In this document: positions 26,359 to 35,853 of the stretch, one piece after another
Numbering within the stretch: the first letter of the stretch is position 1
Layout: every line of letters begins with the position of its first letter
Assembly: GCA_016872195.1 (NCBI GenBank)
Contig: VHAT01000018.1
Coordinates: 1-42,001, forward strand
Source: Sphingomonadales bacterium
GTDB taxonomy: Bacteria > Bacteroidota > Bacteroidia > Chitinophagales > Chitinophagaceae
Direction of reading: 5' to 3'
Length of the DNA stretch: 42,001 bases
Notes under the pieces: model-generated
Told to the model about the DNA's origin: nothing
The model's input: only the letters and a program-made list of their open reading frames with translations
Database searches by the model: none
Translations under genes and position numbers: made by a program

Positions 26359-29300
26359 ATGGGCTCTATTAGAATTTTTTGTACCCTGCTGATCCTTCTC
26401 AGCACCCGGCTGCTGTTGGCACAAGCCACCTTTCCGGAAAATGGAGTGGCCGACCCGCGTTCCGGCTATTATGCCTTATTACATGCCACTTTGGTAAAGG
26501 AGGCCGGCACTATCCTCACGGATGCCACGCTCGTTATAAAAGATGGCCGTATTGTAGCGGTTGGCACGGGCTTGCCCGCTCCGGCAGGGGCCGTTCCCCT
26601 CGATTGCAAGGGAAAATTCATCTATCCTTCATTTATTGACCTATATGCTGACTATGGAATTCCCTCTGCTGCTGCAGCAACTCGAGGCGGCGGCGGATTT
26701 GATTTTTTGAGGCCCTCTCAACTCGAGTCTACCCAAAAAGGTCCCTATGGTTGGAACCAGGCCCTTCGCAGTGATGTGCAGGCCCACACACAATTTGCAG
26801 CCGACGATGCCAAGGCAAAGGCCCTCCGTGAGTTGGGATTTGGTGCTGTGCTCTCGCATGTGCGCGATGGGATCGCCCGAGGTACGGGTGTTGCCGTTAC
26901 CCTGGCCAACGAAAAAGAAAATCTGATCATCATCAAAGAAAAAGCATCTGCACATTACTCCTTCAACAAGGGCAGCTCACAGCAAAGCTATCCCAGTTCC
27001 ATGATGGGATCAATTGCGTTGCTGCGTCAAACCTTTCTGGATGCCCAATGGTACAAGACGCAACCTGCCGAGGAAGGTCTCAATCTTACCCTTAAGTCTT
27101 GGAACGAAAATCAATCTTTACCCCAGATCTTCGAAGCCGGTGACAAGTGGAATGTGCTGCGCGCAGACCGGATCGGTGACGAGTTTGGTGTTCAATACAT
27201 TATCAAGGCCGGCCAAACCGAATACCAGCGTATTGCGGATATGAAAGCCACAAAGGCCTCCTTTATTTTACCTCTTAATTTTCCCGCCGCTCAAGATGTA
27301 GAGGACCCTGCCGAGGCTCGCTTTGTGGCGCTAAACGATATGAAGCATTGGGAGCTGGCTCCCACCGGACCCGCAGCCTTCGAAAAGGCGGGCATTCCCT
27401 TTTGTCTTACCACGGCAGACCTGAGCAACGTCTCTGCTTTTACCCGCAACTTGCAAAAAGCAAGAGAGTATGGATTAAGTGATGCTGCTGCTCTGGAAGC
27501 GCTTACCCGCACACCAGCTCGTATGCTGGGCATCGACGATAAAGTAGGAAGTCTCGAGGTGGGTAAACTGGCTAATTTTTTAGTGACCAATGGTCCACTC
27601 TTTAACGAGAAGACCTTGCTCTTGCAGAACTGGATACAAGGGATCAAGTACACCATTAAGGAAGATGCTGCTGCCGCCAATGGATCGTATCAGTTGATCG
27701 TTAACACAGCTTCTGGAAAAGAGACCTATCAACTCGAAATGAAATCGACCAGTAGTGCCACAGTGTATGCAAAAGATACTTTGTTATCGAAGTTTAGCTT
27801 CGATGGAAAGCAGGTCAAGATAAGTTTTGCTCCGGCACCTGTTCGTCAACGTCCGGCCATGTCCGATAGCACAAGACGAAGTGGTGGTCCCGGTGGGCCG
27901 GCTCGTTTTATGGGGGCCATGGAACAACCCTTACCTGCTTCTGCTACGCGATTGAGTGGAATTTCGAATGGTACCGAGTGGAACGGGGTCGGCACCGATT
28001 CGCTGGGTAATCCCTTGACTTGGACCGCTACGCTGGTCAAGTTAAGCACGGCCCCTGCCATGGATTCTGCCAAGAAAAAAGAGATGCCTTCGCTTGGCAA
28101 CGTCATTTACCCCTTTGTCGCCTTTGGTTGGGACCAGGGAAATCAACCTAAGTTGGAGACCATTCTGATCCGCAATGCCACTGTTTGGACAAATGAGAGC
28201 GAGGGCGTGCTCAAAGAAACAGATGTGCTGTTAAAAGGCGGCAAGATCGCCGCTGTCGGAAAGAATCTGGCAGATCCCACAGCCCGCGTGATCGATGGAA
28301 CCGGAAAGCATGTTACACCAGGTATTATCGATGAGCATTCGCATATCGCTGCCGCTTCTATCAATGAAGGGGGACAATCTGTTACCAGCGAGGTGCGCAT
28401 TGCTGATAATTTAAACCCCGATGATATCAATATCTATCGTCAGTTGAGCGGAGGGGTAACCACTTCGCATATTCTGCACGGTTCTGCCAATACGATCGGT
28501 GGACAAACTCAGCTGATCAAATTGCGCTGGGGCGCCGGAGACGAAGAACTTAAATTCATGGGCTGGCCCGGTCAGATCAAATTTGCATTGGGAGAAAACG
28601 TAAAACGCTCTTCTTCTCCATTAGGAAATAATCGCTACCCCGATACGCGTATGGGCGTAGAGCAGATCTTGGTCGATGCCTTTACCCGTGCAAAAGATTA
28701 CCAGCGGGCCTGGGCTACCTATGAAACGGACAGAAAGGCTTTTGAAACTGCCAAAAACAAAAAAGGACTTACGGCACCCTTGGCCCCGCGACGCGATCTT
28801 GAGCTGGATGCCTTGGTGGAGATCCTGGAAAAAAAGCGATTCATTACCTGTCACTCTTATGTGCAAAGTGAGATCAATTCGGCCATGGAAGTCGCAAACC
28901 GAATGGGGTATACTGTCAATACCTTCACCCATATTTTGGAAGGGTATAAAGTAGCGGATAAGATGAAAGAGCACGGTTCTTTTGCCTCTACCTTCTCTGA
29001 TTGGTGGGCCTACAAAATGGAGGTCGAAGATGCTATCCCTTACAACGCAGCTATTATGCAAAAGGTGGGTCTAACGGTGGCCATCAACAGCGATGACGCC
29101 GAAATGGCTCGACGTCTCAATCAAGAGGCTGCCAAGATCGTTAAGTATGGAGGGGTAACCGAGGAGCAAGCTTTAAAAATGGTAACACTCAATCCGGCGA
29201 TTATGCTGCATGTCGATGATAAGGTAGGTAGTTTACGGGTGGGAAAAGATGCGGATGTTGTCTTATGGAGCGATCATCCGCTGAGTATTTATGCCAAGTC

Positions 29301-29535
29301 GCTTTACACTATCGTTGATGGGACGGTCTACTTTGACAGGGTCCACGATGAGCAGTTGCAGCAGCAAATAGAGGTCGAACGGTTACGACTGGTTCGCAAA
29401 ATGAATGGCGAAAAGCGAGCGGGGGCGCCTACTATTCCTGCACAACCCAGCTACCAGTTGATGCACACCTGTCACGATCACGGCCATAGCCATGGTCTGT
29501 TGGTTATCGATAATGACGAAACTATCCAGAAATAA
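26359..29535 (+). CDS. Secreted double amidohydrolase-domain protein with His-rich tail
   Basis: A 1058-residue exported protein (signal peptide 1-21, ending LLLAQ). The N-terminal amidohydrolase-like unit (about 35-430) keeps the composite beta-domain and the end motif TRTPARMLGIDDKVGSLEVGK, but has DLYADYG where the metal-binding HxH should stand. The C-terminal unit (about 600-1020) has DEHSH, ITCHSYVQSEI, FTHILEGYKV and the metal Asp in INSDDAEM, so it is likely active, of the imidazolonepropionase-like group. A Gly/Pro/Arg linker lies near 495-530. The last residues include HTCHDHGHSHG (29464-29496), a likely metal-binding tail. The substrate is unknown. It is followed by a paralogue 7 nt later. 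Confidence 0.88.
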   Translation: MGSIRIFCTLLILLSTRLLLAQATFPENGVADPRSGYYALLHATLVKEAGTILTDATLVIKDGRIVAVGTGLPAPAGAVPLDCKGKFIYPSFIDLYADYGIPSAAAATRGGGGFDFLRPSQLESTQKGPYGWNQALRSDVQAHTQFAADDAKAKALRELGFGAVLSHVRDGIARGTGVAVTLANEKENLIIIKEKASAHYSFNKGSSQQSYPSSMMGSIALLRQTFLDAQWYKTQPAEEGLNLTLKSWNENQSLPQIFEAGDKWNVLRADRIGDEFGVQYIIKAGQTEYQRIADMKATKASFILPLNFPAAQDVEDPAEARFVALNDMKHWELAPTGPAAFEKAGIPFCLTTADLSNVSAFTRNLQKAREYGLSDAAALEALTRTPARMLGIDDKVGSLEVGKLANFLVTNGPLFNEKTLLLQNWIQGIKYTIKEDAAAANGSYQLIVNTASGKETYQLEMKSTSSATVYAKDTLLSKFSFDGKQVKISFAPAPVRQRPAMSDSTRRSGGPGGPARFMGAMEQPLPASATRLSGISNGTEWNGVGTDSLGNPLTWTATLVKLSTAPAMDSAKKKEMPSLGNVIYPFVAFGWDQGNQPKLETILIRNATVWTNESEGVLKETDVLLKGGKIAAVGKNLADPTARVIDGTGKHVTPGIIDEHSHIAAASINEGGQSVTSEVRIADNLNPDDINIYRQLSGGVTTSHILHGSANTIGGQTQLIKLRWGAGDEELKFMGWPGQIKFALGENVKRSSSPLGNNRYPDTRMGVEQILVDAFTRAKDYQRAWATYETDRKAFETAKNKKGLTAPLAPRRDLELDALVEILEKKRFITCHSYVQSEINSAMEVANRMGYTVNTFTHILEGYKVADKMKEHGSFASTFSDWWAYKMEVEDAIPYNAAIMQKVGLTVAINSDDAEMARRLNQEAAKIVKYGGVTEEQALKMVTLNPAIMLHVDDKVGSLRVGKDADVVLWSDHPLSIYAKSLYTIVDGTVYFDRVHDEQLQQQIEVERLRLVRKMNGEKRAGAPTIPAQPSYQLMHTCHDHGHSHGLLVIDNDETIQK

Positions 29536-29542
29536 AAAAGAG

Positions 29543-30883
29543 ATGCATATGCAAAAGATATTTTTAACCATCACCCTTGTTTTTTCATTAGCGGCAATAC
29601 GTGCCCAAGAGACCGTATTGCCTGCCAAGGAGCAAAAAGGTTCCTATTATCTTACCAATGCCACTATTCATGTGGGTAACGGGCAGGTAATCAGCAAAGG
29701 AACCATTAAAGTAACCAACGGTAAGATCGAGGCGGTTGGCAACAATATTTCCATACCCATCGAGGCCGCGGTCACCGATCTACAAGGACAAGATCTGTAT
29801 CCGGGGCTTATTTTGCCTAATAGCAGTTTGGGGCTGGTCGAGATCAGTGCGGTTCGTGCCACCCAAGATGTACGCGAGATCGGGGAGTTGAATCCCAGCG
29901 TGCGCTCCATTGTGGCTTATAATTCGGATTCGAAAGTGATCAATACCCTTCGCTCCAATGGCATCTTACTAGCCAATGTGGTGCCTCAAGGCAATTTTGT
30001 GGCCGGTAGCTCTTCTGTCGTACAACTGGATGCTTGGAATTGGGAAGATGCGGCGTATAGTACCGATGCGGGTATGCACGTGTATATGCCTTCTTTACTG
30101 CCTCGTCCGAGCATGGGTGGCAGGGGAGGTGGTTTCGGTGGATTTGGTGGCGGGCCCGCTGCCGGTGATCCTGTCAAAGAGGGACTCGAAAAGATTGAAG
30201 GACTCAAAACATTTTTTAGGGAGGCTCGGGTATATCATCAGATCGCATCACCAGCAAAAACGAATCTCAAGTTCGAAGCCGTTCGGGCATTACTCGAAAA
30301 AAAGCAACGTCTTTATGTTCATGCCAATACCGTGCGCCAGATCTTAGTGGCCTTAGATTTTGTAAAGGAATTTGATGTTGATATGGTGATCGTCGGAGGA
30401 AGTGAAAGCTACCAAGTAGCCGATCTGCTCCGCCAGCATCGCGTATCTGTCATATTGCAGCAGCCGCACAGTTTGCCTACTGCTACCGATGATGATGTGG
30501 ACCAGCCCTACAAGACCGCGGCCCAATTGCAAAAAGCAGGAGTACTCTTTGCCATTTCGGATGATGATTCACAGACCAGGGGTCGTAATCTGGCTTTCAA
30601 TGCCGGCACGGCAGCTGCCTATGGACTTGGTAAAGAAGAAGCACTGGCTGCTATAACGCTCAATGCGGCCCGTATTATGGGCGTGGCTGATAAAACTGGT
30701 AGTATCGAAGTGGGTAAGGACGCCAACTTGGTAGTTAGCAATGGAGATCTGCTCGATATGCGCAGCAGTAACGTTACCGCGGCCTATATTCAGGGAAGAA
30801 AAATCGACCTGACCGACAAACATAAACTACTCAACGATCGTTTTGAGCAGAAATACGAGCTGAAAGGAAAGAAAGGGTTTTGA
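29543..30883 (+). CDS. Secreted amidohydrolase-like protein lacking the HxH metal motif
   Basis: A 446-residue exported protein (signal peptide to about residue 20, ending AIRAQ) related to the N-terminal half of the preceding protein. It has the beta-domain start NATIHVGNGQVISKGTIKV, DLYPGLILPNSSLGL where HxH would be, and the C-terminal end TLNAARIMGVADKTGSIEVGK with KDANLVVSNGDLL. YVHAN and FAISDDDSQ partly keep later metal-site positions, but the first His pair is missing, so hydrolase activity is doubtful. A Gly-rich run (GGRGGGFGGFGGG) lies near residue 190. Start at 29543, with an in-frame ATG at 29549 equally good; the open frame from 29492 overlaps the previous gene. It converges on secA with a 3-nt gap. 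Confidence 0.85.
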   Translation: MHMQKIFLTITLVFSLAAIRAQETVLPAKEQKGSYYLTNATIHVGNGQVISKGTIKVTNGKIEAVGNNISIPIEAAVTDLQGQDLYPGLILPNSSLGLVEISAVRATQDVREIGELNPSVRSIVAYNSDSKVINTLRSNGILLANVVPQGNFVAGSSSVVQLDAWNWEDAAYSTDAGMHVYMPSLLPRPSMGGRGGGFGGFGGGPAAGDPVKEGLEKIEGLKTFFREARVYHQIASPAKTNLKFEAVRALLEKKQRLYVHANTVRQILVALDFVKEFDVDMVIVGGSESYQVADLLRQHRVSVILQQPHSLPTATDDDVDQPYKTAAQLQKAGVLFAISDDDSQTRGRNLAFNAGTAAAYGLGKEEALAAITLNAARIMGVADKTGSIEVGKDANLVVSNGDLLDMRSSNVTAAYIQGRKIDLTDKHKLLNDRFEQKYELKGKKGF

Positions 30884-30886
30884 TCC

Positions 30887-33800
30887 TTATTCCTTACCGT
30901 GACATTGTTTGAATTTCTTACCGCTTCCGCAGGGGCAAGGATCATTTCGTCCAATACGAGGTCCTGCCGTAACAGGAGTCGGTCGATCGTTCTCGTTGGC
31001 GGCATAATCTTCTCCGGCCCGATCCACCTCTTCTTTATTGGCTCGCATACGGCTCATATCGGTGCGTTGCTGTCTGCCTTCGCGCAGGGGTGTTTCAGCC
31101 ACTTGCTGCGGTAAGGCAGCCCTACATAAGAAGCCTACGATATTTTTATTTAGCTCGCCCGTCATGTTTCGGAAAAGCTGATAGGCTTCCATTTTATAGA
31201 TCACTAACGGGTCTTTCTGCTCTAAGTAAGCCGTTTGTACACTTTGCTTCAGATCGTCCATAGCACGCAGGTGCTCTTTCCAAGACTCATCAATAACGGC
31301 CAGCGTTACGGTCTTTTCCAAGGATTGCCCCAGCTCGGTCCCTTCACTTTGAATATTCTTATTCAGGTTAACCAGTACGTTATATCCTTTTCGGCCATCC
31401 GAGAATGGAACGACTACATTTTCGATCTGTTGGCCTTGTGTCAAACGAATATTCTTGAAAACGGGCACTGATTGTTGTTGCAGCATTTTTTTATGCCCGG
31501 TGTACCGCTGGATCGCTTCGCGATAAAGGGTATCGCTCAATTGATTGACATCCTCTTTCAAAAAGGTCTGCTCGTTGATCGCGGTCTCCAAACCGAAGTT
31601 CATGATGCAAGCCATCTTGAATCCCTCATAGTCGCTTTGTTCCCGGAAGGAACCTACTAAGCCATCGGCGATCGAGGCAAAGGCCGTATCGATGTCGAGG
31701 GCCAGTCTTTCTCCGAACAAGGCATGATTTCTTCTCTTATATACCGCATTGCGCTGCATGTTCATTACATCATCATATTCGAGCAGGCGTTTACGAATCC
31801 CAAAATTATTCTCCTCAACCTTCTTTTGCGCTCGCTGAATACTGCTGCTGATCATGCTGTGTTGGATCACATCACCTTCTTTGTATCCGAACTTATCCAT
31901 CATGCCTGCAATTCTTTCGCTCCCGAACATACGCATCAGATCATCTTCGAGCGAAACATAAAATTGGCTACTACCCGGGTCGCCTTGCCGTCCGGCACGA
32001 CCTCTTAATTGCCGATCAACCCTTCGGCTCTCGTGTCTTTCCGTGCCGATAATGGCAAGACCGCCGGCCTCTTTTACACCCGGCCCTAGTTTGATATCCG
32101 TTCCGCGGCCAGCCATATTGGTAGCGATGGTAACGGCACCGGCCAATCCGGCTTCGGCCACGACCTGCGCCTCTTTGGCATGTTGTTTTGCATTGAGTAC
32201 ATTATGCGGGATCTTCTTTTGTTGCAGCATTCTGCCAAGCAGTTCACTGACCTCTACCGAGGTTGTACCGACCAGACAAGGTCTGCCTGCGTTGCGCAAT
32301 GCCTCTATCTCCTCTATAACGGCCTTATATTTCTCTCGCTTTGTTTTGTAGACCAGGTCATCACGATCTTGACGGATCATGTTGAGATGCGTAGGAATGC
32401 TCACTACGTCGAGTTTGTAAATGCTCCACAACTCGGCGGCCTCTGTTTCAGCGGTACCTGTCATGCCGCCCAACTTATGATACATCCTGAAATAGTTCTG
32501 CAGGGTGATGGTGGCGTAAGTTTGGGTGGCCGCTTCGATCTTAACATTCTCCTTGGCTTCGAGTGCCTGGTGCAATCCATCACTATAGCGACGGCCCTCC
32601 ATGATACGGCCGGTTTGTTCATCTACGATCTTGATGGCGCCATCGATGATCACATACTCAACGTCTTTTGCAAAAAGGGTATAGGCTTTTAGTAGTTGTT
32701 GTACGGTGTGAATTCGGTCGGCCTTTTGTGCGTATTCGTTTAGTAAGGCCTCTTTTTGCTGTAGCATCACGTCGTTATCGGCTCCACTTTTCTCTACTTC
32801 AGCCAGCTTTACCCCGATATCCGGCAACACAAAGAATTCAGGATCCTCTCCACTGCGGGTAATGGCCGTAAGCCCTTTGTCTGTAAGATCTACCGAATTG
32901 TTTTTTTCATCGATATGAAAGAGAAGCTCCTCATCTACTACGTGCATCAAGCGTTGCTGATCTTGCAGATAATAGTTCTCTGCCTTTTGCATCTTTACCT
33001 TGATACCCGGTTCGCTCATGTATTTGATGACCGGGCCGTATTTGGGCAGTCCGCGGTGGGCTCGGAACAAAAAGAGGCCTCCCTCTTTGGGATCATCCTT
33101 TCCCTCGGCGATCAGTCGTTTGGCCTCATTGAGACAATAACGAACGATCTTTTCTTGTTCAGTAACTAATTGTTGTATGCGAGGCTTATGAATATGATAT
33201 TGTTGGTCTTCGCCCTTGGGGACAGGTCCCGAAATGATCAAGGGTGTTCTGGCATCATCGATCAACACCGAGTCTACCTCGTCGACCATGGCAAAATGAT
33301 GTTTTCGCTGCACCATCTCTTGCGGGCTATGCACCATGTTATCGCGCAGGTAATCAAAACCAAATTCATTATTGGTGCCGTACGTAATATCGGCCAGGTA
33401 AGCTTTTCTACGTTCTTCGCTGTTGGGGGCATGTTTGTCGATGCAGTCCACGGTAATGCCCAGCCATTCAAAGAGGGTTCCGTTCCATTCTTGGTCTCTT
33501 CGAGCCAGGTAGTCATTGACCGTTACCAGGTGAACGCCCTCCGCTGGCAGCGCATTGAGATAAGCGGGTAGGGTCGAGACCAGTGTTTTTCCTTCTCCGG
33601 TAGCCATCTCGGCGATCTTTCCCTGGTGCAATACGATACCTCCGATCAATTGCACATCGTAGTGCATCATGTTCCAGGTAATGCCCACACCGGCGGCACT
33701 CCAACTATTTTTATAAACAGCTTCTTCTCCTTCAATGCTAATGTAATCTCTTTTTACGCTCAGGTCGCGGTCGAGTGGGGTAGCGGCAGAACGAAGTGTT

Positions 33801-34180
33801 GGGTTCTCTTTGAAACGACGCGCTGCTTCCTTGACTACGGCAAATGCCTCGGGCAACACTTCGTTGAGTATCTGTTCGATCTGCTGATTTCTTTCTTTAC
33901 GAAGCCGGTCAACCTCTTGGTAGATAGTATCCTTGCCGATCAGATCTTCGGAAGAAAGCTGCTCGGCTTGCTGGTTCTTGGCCTCGATCTCTTGGTCGAT
34001 GGGTTGCAAATGGGTCTTGATCCGGGCTCTGAATTCAGCCGTCTTTCCCCGTAGCTCATCGTTACTCAAAAGTTGATAACTGGCAAAAAATTGGTTGATC
34101 TTGCCCACCAGTGGTTCGATCTTGCGGACGTCCTTTTGGGACTTGCTGCCGCCGAATAATTTTGAAAGGTACCCTAGCAT
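30887..34180 (-). CDS. secA: Preprotein translocase ATPase SecA
   Basis: SecA (1097 residues), the motor that drives proteins through SecYEG. It has MATGEGKTLVSTLPAYLNAL (Walker A), MVDEVDSVLIDDARTPLIISG (Walker B), the helicase motifs GTTSVEVSE, ATNMAGRGTDIKLG and ERHESRRVDRQLRGRAGRQGDPG, and a C-terminal zinc-binding segment DPCPCGSGKKFKQCHG. Its length is above the E. coli 901 because of inserts usual in Bacteroidota. Start at 34180 (MLGYLSKLFGG) matches family N-termini; the upstream ATG at 34201 adds seven atypical residues and lies in front of the promoter box. A TATCTTTG box lies 7 nt upstream. Confidence 0.98.
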   Translation of the reverse strand: MLGYLSKLFGGSKSQKDVRKIEPLVGKINQFFASYQLLSNDELRGKTAEFRARIKTHLQPIDQEIEAKNQQAEQLSSEDLIGKDTIYQEVDRLRKERNQQIEQILNEVLPEAFAVVKEAARRFKENPTLRSAATPLDRDLSVKRDYISIEGEEAVYKNSWSAAGVGITWNMMHYDVQLIGGIVLHQGKIAEMATGEGKTLVSTLPAYLNALPAEGVHLVTVNDYLARRDQEWNGTLFEWLGITVDCIDKHAPNSEERRKAYLADITYGTNNEFGFDYLRDNMVHSPQEMVQRKHHFAMVDEVDSVLIDDARTPLIISGPVPKGEDQQYHIHKPRIQQLVTEQEKIVRYCLNEAKRLIAEGKDDPKEGGLFLFRAHRGLPKYGPVIKYMSEPGIKVKMQKAENYYLQDQQRLMHVVDEELLFHIDEKNNSVDLTDKGLTAITRSGEDPEFFVLPDIGVKLAEVEKSGADNDVMLQQKEALLNEYAQKADRIHTVQQLLKAYTLFAKDVEYVIIDGAIKIVDEQTGRIMEGRRYSDGLHQALEAKENVKIEAATQTYATITLQNYFRMYHKLGGMTGTAETEAAELWSIYKLDVVSIPTHLNMIRQDRDDLVYKTKREKYKAVIEEIEALRNAGRPCLVGTTSVEVSELLGRMLQQKKIPHNVLNAKQHAKEAQVVAEAGLAGAVTIATNMAGRGTDIKLGPGVKEAGGLAIIGTERHESRRVDRQLRGRAGRQGDPGSSQFYVSLEDDLMRMFGSERIAGMMDKFGYKEGDVIQHSMISSSIQRAQKKVEENNFGIRKRLLEYDDVMNMQRNAVYKRRNHALFGERLALDIDTAFASIADGLVGSFREQSDYEGFKMACIMNFGLETAINEQTFLKEDVNQLSDTLYREAIQRYTGHKKMLQQQSVPVFKNIRLTQGQQIENVVVPFSDGRKGYNVLVNLNKNIQSEGTELGQSLEKTVTLAVIDESWKEHLRAMDDLKQSVQTAYLEQKDPLVIYKMEAYQLFRNMTGELNKNIVGFLCRAALPQQVAETPLREGRQQRTDMSRMRANKEEVDRAGEDYAANENDRPTPVTAGPRIGRNDPCPCGSGKKFKQCHGKE

Positions 34181-34187
34181 AAGTGGG

Positions 34188-34195
34188 CAAAGATA
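34188..34195 (-). promoter_or_regulatory. Bacteroidota -7 box before secA
   Basis: Exact TATCTTTG on the minus strand, ending 7 nt before the secA ATG at 34180. It lies downstream of the alternative ATG at 34201, which argues against that start. It predicts a very short leader. Confidence 0.5.
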
Positions 34196-34211
34196 AGCCA
34201 AAAAAAACCCA

Positions 34212-34219
34212 TAACTTTG
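34212..34219 (+). promoter_or_regulatory. Bacteroidota -7 box before atpG
   Basis: Exact TAACTTTG on the plus strand, 18 nt before the atpG ATG at 34238. It lies in the 57-nt gap shared with secA, so the two promoters are back-to-back. No clear -33 TTTG. Confidence 0.5.
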
Positions 34220-34237
34220 CAGCCCAAACAGACAACC

Positions 34238-35119
34238 ATGGCAGGTCAGTTAAAGGAGGTCAGAAACCGGATCAAATCGGTGCAGAGTACCCAGCAAATT
34301 ACCAAGGCAATGAAGATGGTGAGTGCAGCCAAATTAAGGCGCGCGCAGGATGCCATTGTCCAGATGAGGCCCTATGCTCAGAAACTCCAAGATATGCTCA
34401 GCAATATTGTGAGCAATAGTGAGGCCGGCACCGAAATGACCCTGGCCGCTGAGCGCCCTATCGAAAAAGTGCTGCTGATCGTTATCAGTAGCGACCGGGG
34501 ACTGGCTGGGGCCTTCAATACCAATGTGATCAAGTTGGCCAAAGCCACCATCGCCGAAAAATATGCTGTCCCCTTTAGCAAGGGAAATGTGACCATTTGG
34601 AATATCGGCAAAAAGGCCTACGAAAACCTCACCAAGACTTCTTACAAAACGGATGCAAGATTTAAGGATATTTTCTTGCAGCTTCGTTTCGAAAAAGTAC
34701 AGGAGGCTGCTGCCGCCGCAATGACAGCCTTTACCAACAAAGAATTTGATGTCGTAGAGATCATCTACAGCCAGTTTAAAAATGCTGCCACCCAGCGATT
34801 TGTGGTGGAGCGTTACCTACCCATTCCCAAGGTCGAGAAAAAGGAGGGCGCTGTACAATCCGATTTCATTTACGACCCCGACAAAAGTTTGCTCGTGGCC
34901 GAGTTGATGCCCAAGATCCTCAATACCCAGCTCTACAAGGCAGTGCTTGACTCCAATGCCTCTGAACATGGCGCTCGCATGACGGCCATGGACAAGGCAA
35001 GCGAGAATGCAAATGAGATGCTGCGAAATCTCAAGATATCGTATAACCGCGCTCGCCAGGCAGCCATTACGACCGAGCTTACCGAGATCGTTAGCGGGGC
35101 CGCGGCGTTGCAGGGATAA
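34238..35119 (+). CDS. atpG: F1Fo ATP synthase gamma subunit
   Basis: AtpG (293 residues), the central rotor stalk of F1. The N-terminal helix MAGQLKEVRNRIKSVQSTQQITKAMKMV-like start (shown here in pieces: EVRNRIKSVQ, ITKAMKMVSAAKLRRAQ) and the C-terminal helix ASENANEMLRNLKISYNRARQ with AAITTELTEIVSGAAAL are typical. SSDRGLAGAFNTNV is the central conserved motif. Start at 34238 matches the family; the ATG at 34217 adds seven residues upstream. No other ATP synthase gene is next to it: secA is divergent and scpB follows. It has its own promoter box. Confidence 0.98.
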   Translation: MAGQLKEVRNRIKSVQSTQQITKAMKMVSAAKLRRAQDAIVQMRPYAQKLQDMLSNIVSNSEAGTEMTLAAERPIEKVLLIVISSDRGLAGAFNTNVIKLAKATIAEKYAVPFSKGNVTIWNIGKKAYENLTKTSYKTDARFKDIFLQLRFEKVQEAAAAAMTAFTNKEFDVVEIIYSQFKNAATQRFVVERYLPIPKVEKKEGAVQSDFIYDPDKSLLVAELMPKILNTQLYKAVLDSNASEHGARMTAMDKASENANEMLRNLKISYNRARQAAITTELTEIVSGAAALQG

Positions 35120-35229
35120 TAGATTGTTAGGCAGGTCTATTTGGGCCTTTGTTGGCCGCCTTGCCGGGATGTGAAGAACTTTGATGTGTAGTTGACTTGT
35201 AATTAGTATTTTTCCGAACTTTTATAATT

Positions 35230-35835
35230 ATGCCTGACGTTTCTACAATTGTTCCACATATTGAGGCGCTGATCTTTGCCAGTGATAAACCTCTCTCTAC
35301 TACAGAGCTCACCGAGTTGGTGAACAATGCACTTGGTTTTTTGGAAGATCGCATTACGCACGATCAAACAGAGGCCGCTTTGCAGGCGATCAGTGAGAAA
35401 TATGCCAGTGAATTCTACTCTTTTGAGGTGATACAAAGTGGAGGAGGATGGCAATTTCTGACCAAAAAAGAATTTCATAAGACCATCGCCCAGCTTAATG
35501 GCGATAAGTTTTTGAAAAGACTTTCTCCCGCTTCGCTGGAGACACTGGCCATTATTGCCTATAAACAACCCGTTACCAAAGGAGAGATAGAGTCGATCCG
35601 TGGGGTTAGCTCCGACTACGCCGTCCAAAAATTACTGGAAAAGGAATTGATCGTGATCGCAGGCCGCAATGAGAAAATGCCCGGGCATCCCCTTGTCTAT
35701 GCGACCTCTCGAAACTTTATGGATTACTTTGGCATCAATTCCTCAGAAGATCTTCCTACCATCAAAGAGGTGTTGGCCGAGCAATTGGTAGAGCCCACTT
35801 CGATTAAAGATTCGTTGCCCGAACAAGAGGGCTGA
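35230..35835 (+). CDS. scpB: Segregation and condensation protein B
   Basis: ScpB (201 residues), a winged-helix kleisin partner of SMC-ScpA in chromosome compaction and segregation. Conserved segments are HIEALIFASDKPLSTTEL at the start and LSPASLETLAIIAYKQPVTKGEIESIRGV with a second winged helix (YAVQKLLEKELIVIAGR, PLVYATSRNFMDYFGI). The length is normal. scpA is not in the window. A TATTTTTC box at 35207-35214 lies 15 nt before the ATG. Otherwise the 110 nt after atpG hold nothing I recognise. Confidence 0.95.
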   Translation: MPDVSTIVPHIEALIFASDKPLSTTELTELVNNALGFLEDRITHDQTEAALQAISEKYASEFYSFEVIQSGGGWQFLTKKEFHKTIAQLNGDKFLKRLSPASLETLAIIAYKQPVTKGEIESIRGVSSDYAVQKLLEKELIVIAGRNEKMPGHPLVYATSRNFMDYFGINSSEDLPTIKEVLAEQLVEPTSIKDSLPEQEG

Positions 35836-35841
35836 TCTTAT

Positions 35842-35849
35842 TATCTTCG
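35842..35849 (+). promoter_or_regulatory. Possible -7 box before lysA
   Basis: TATCTTCG (7 of 8 to TAnnTTTG) ending 4 nt before the lysA ATG at 35854, in the 18-nt gap after scpB. It predicts a leaderless lysA message in addition to read-through from scpB. Confidence 0.35.
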
Positions 35850-35853
35850 TTAC

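Noticed and set aside
34220-34237. Start of atpG at 34217
   Set aside because: That ATG overlaps the exact TAACTTTG box and adds seven atypical residues; 34238 fits the family.
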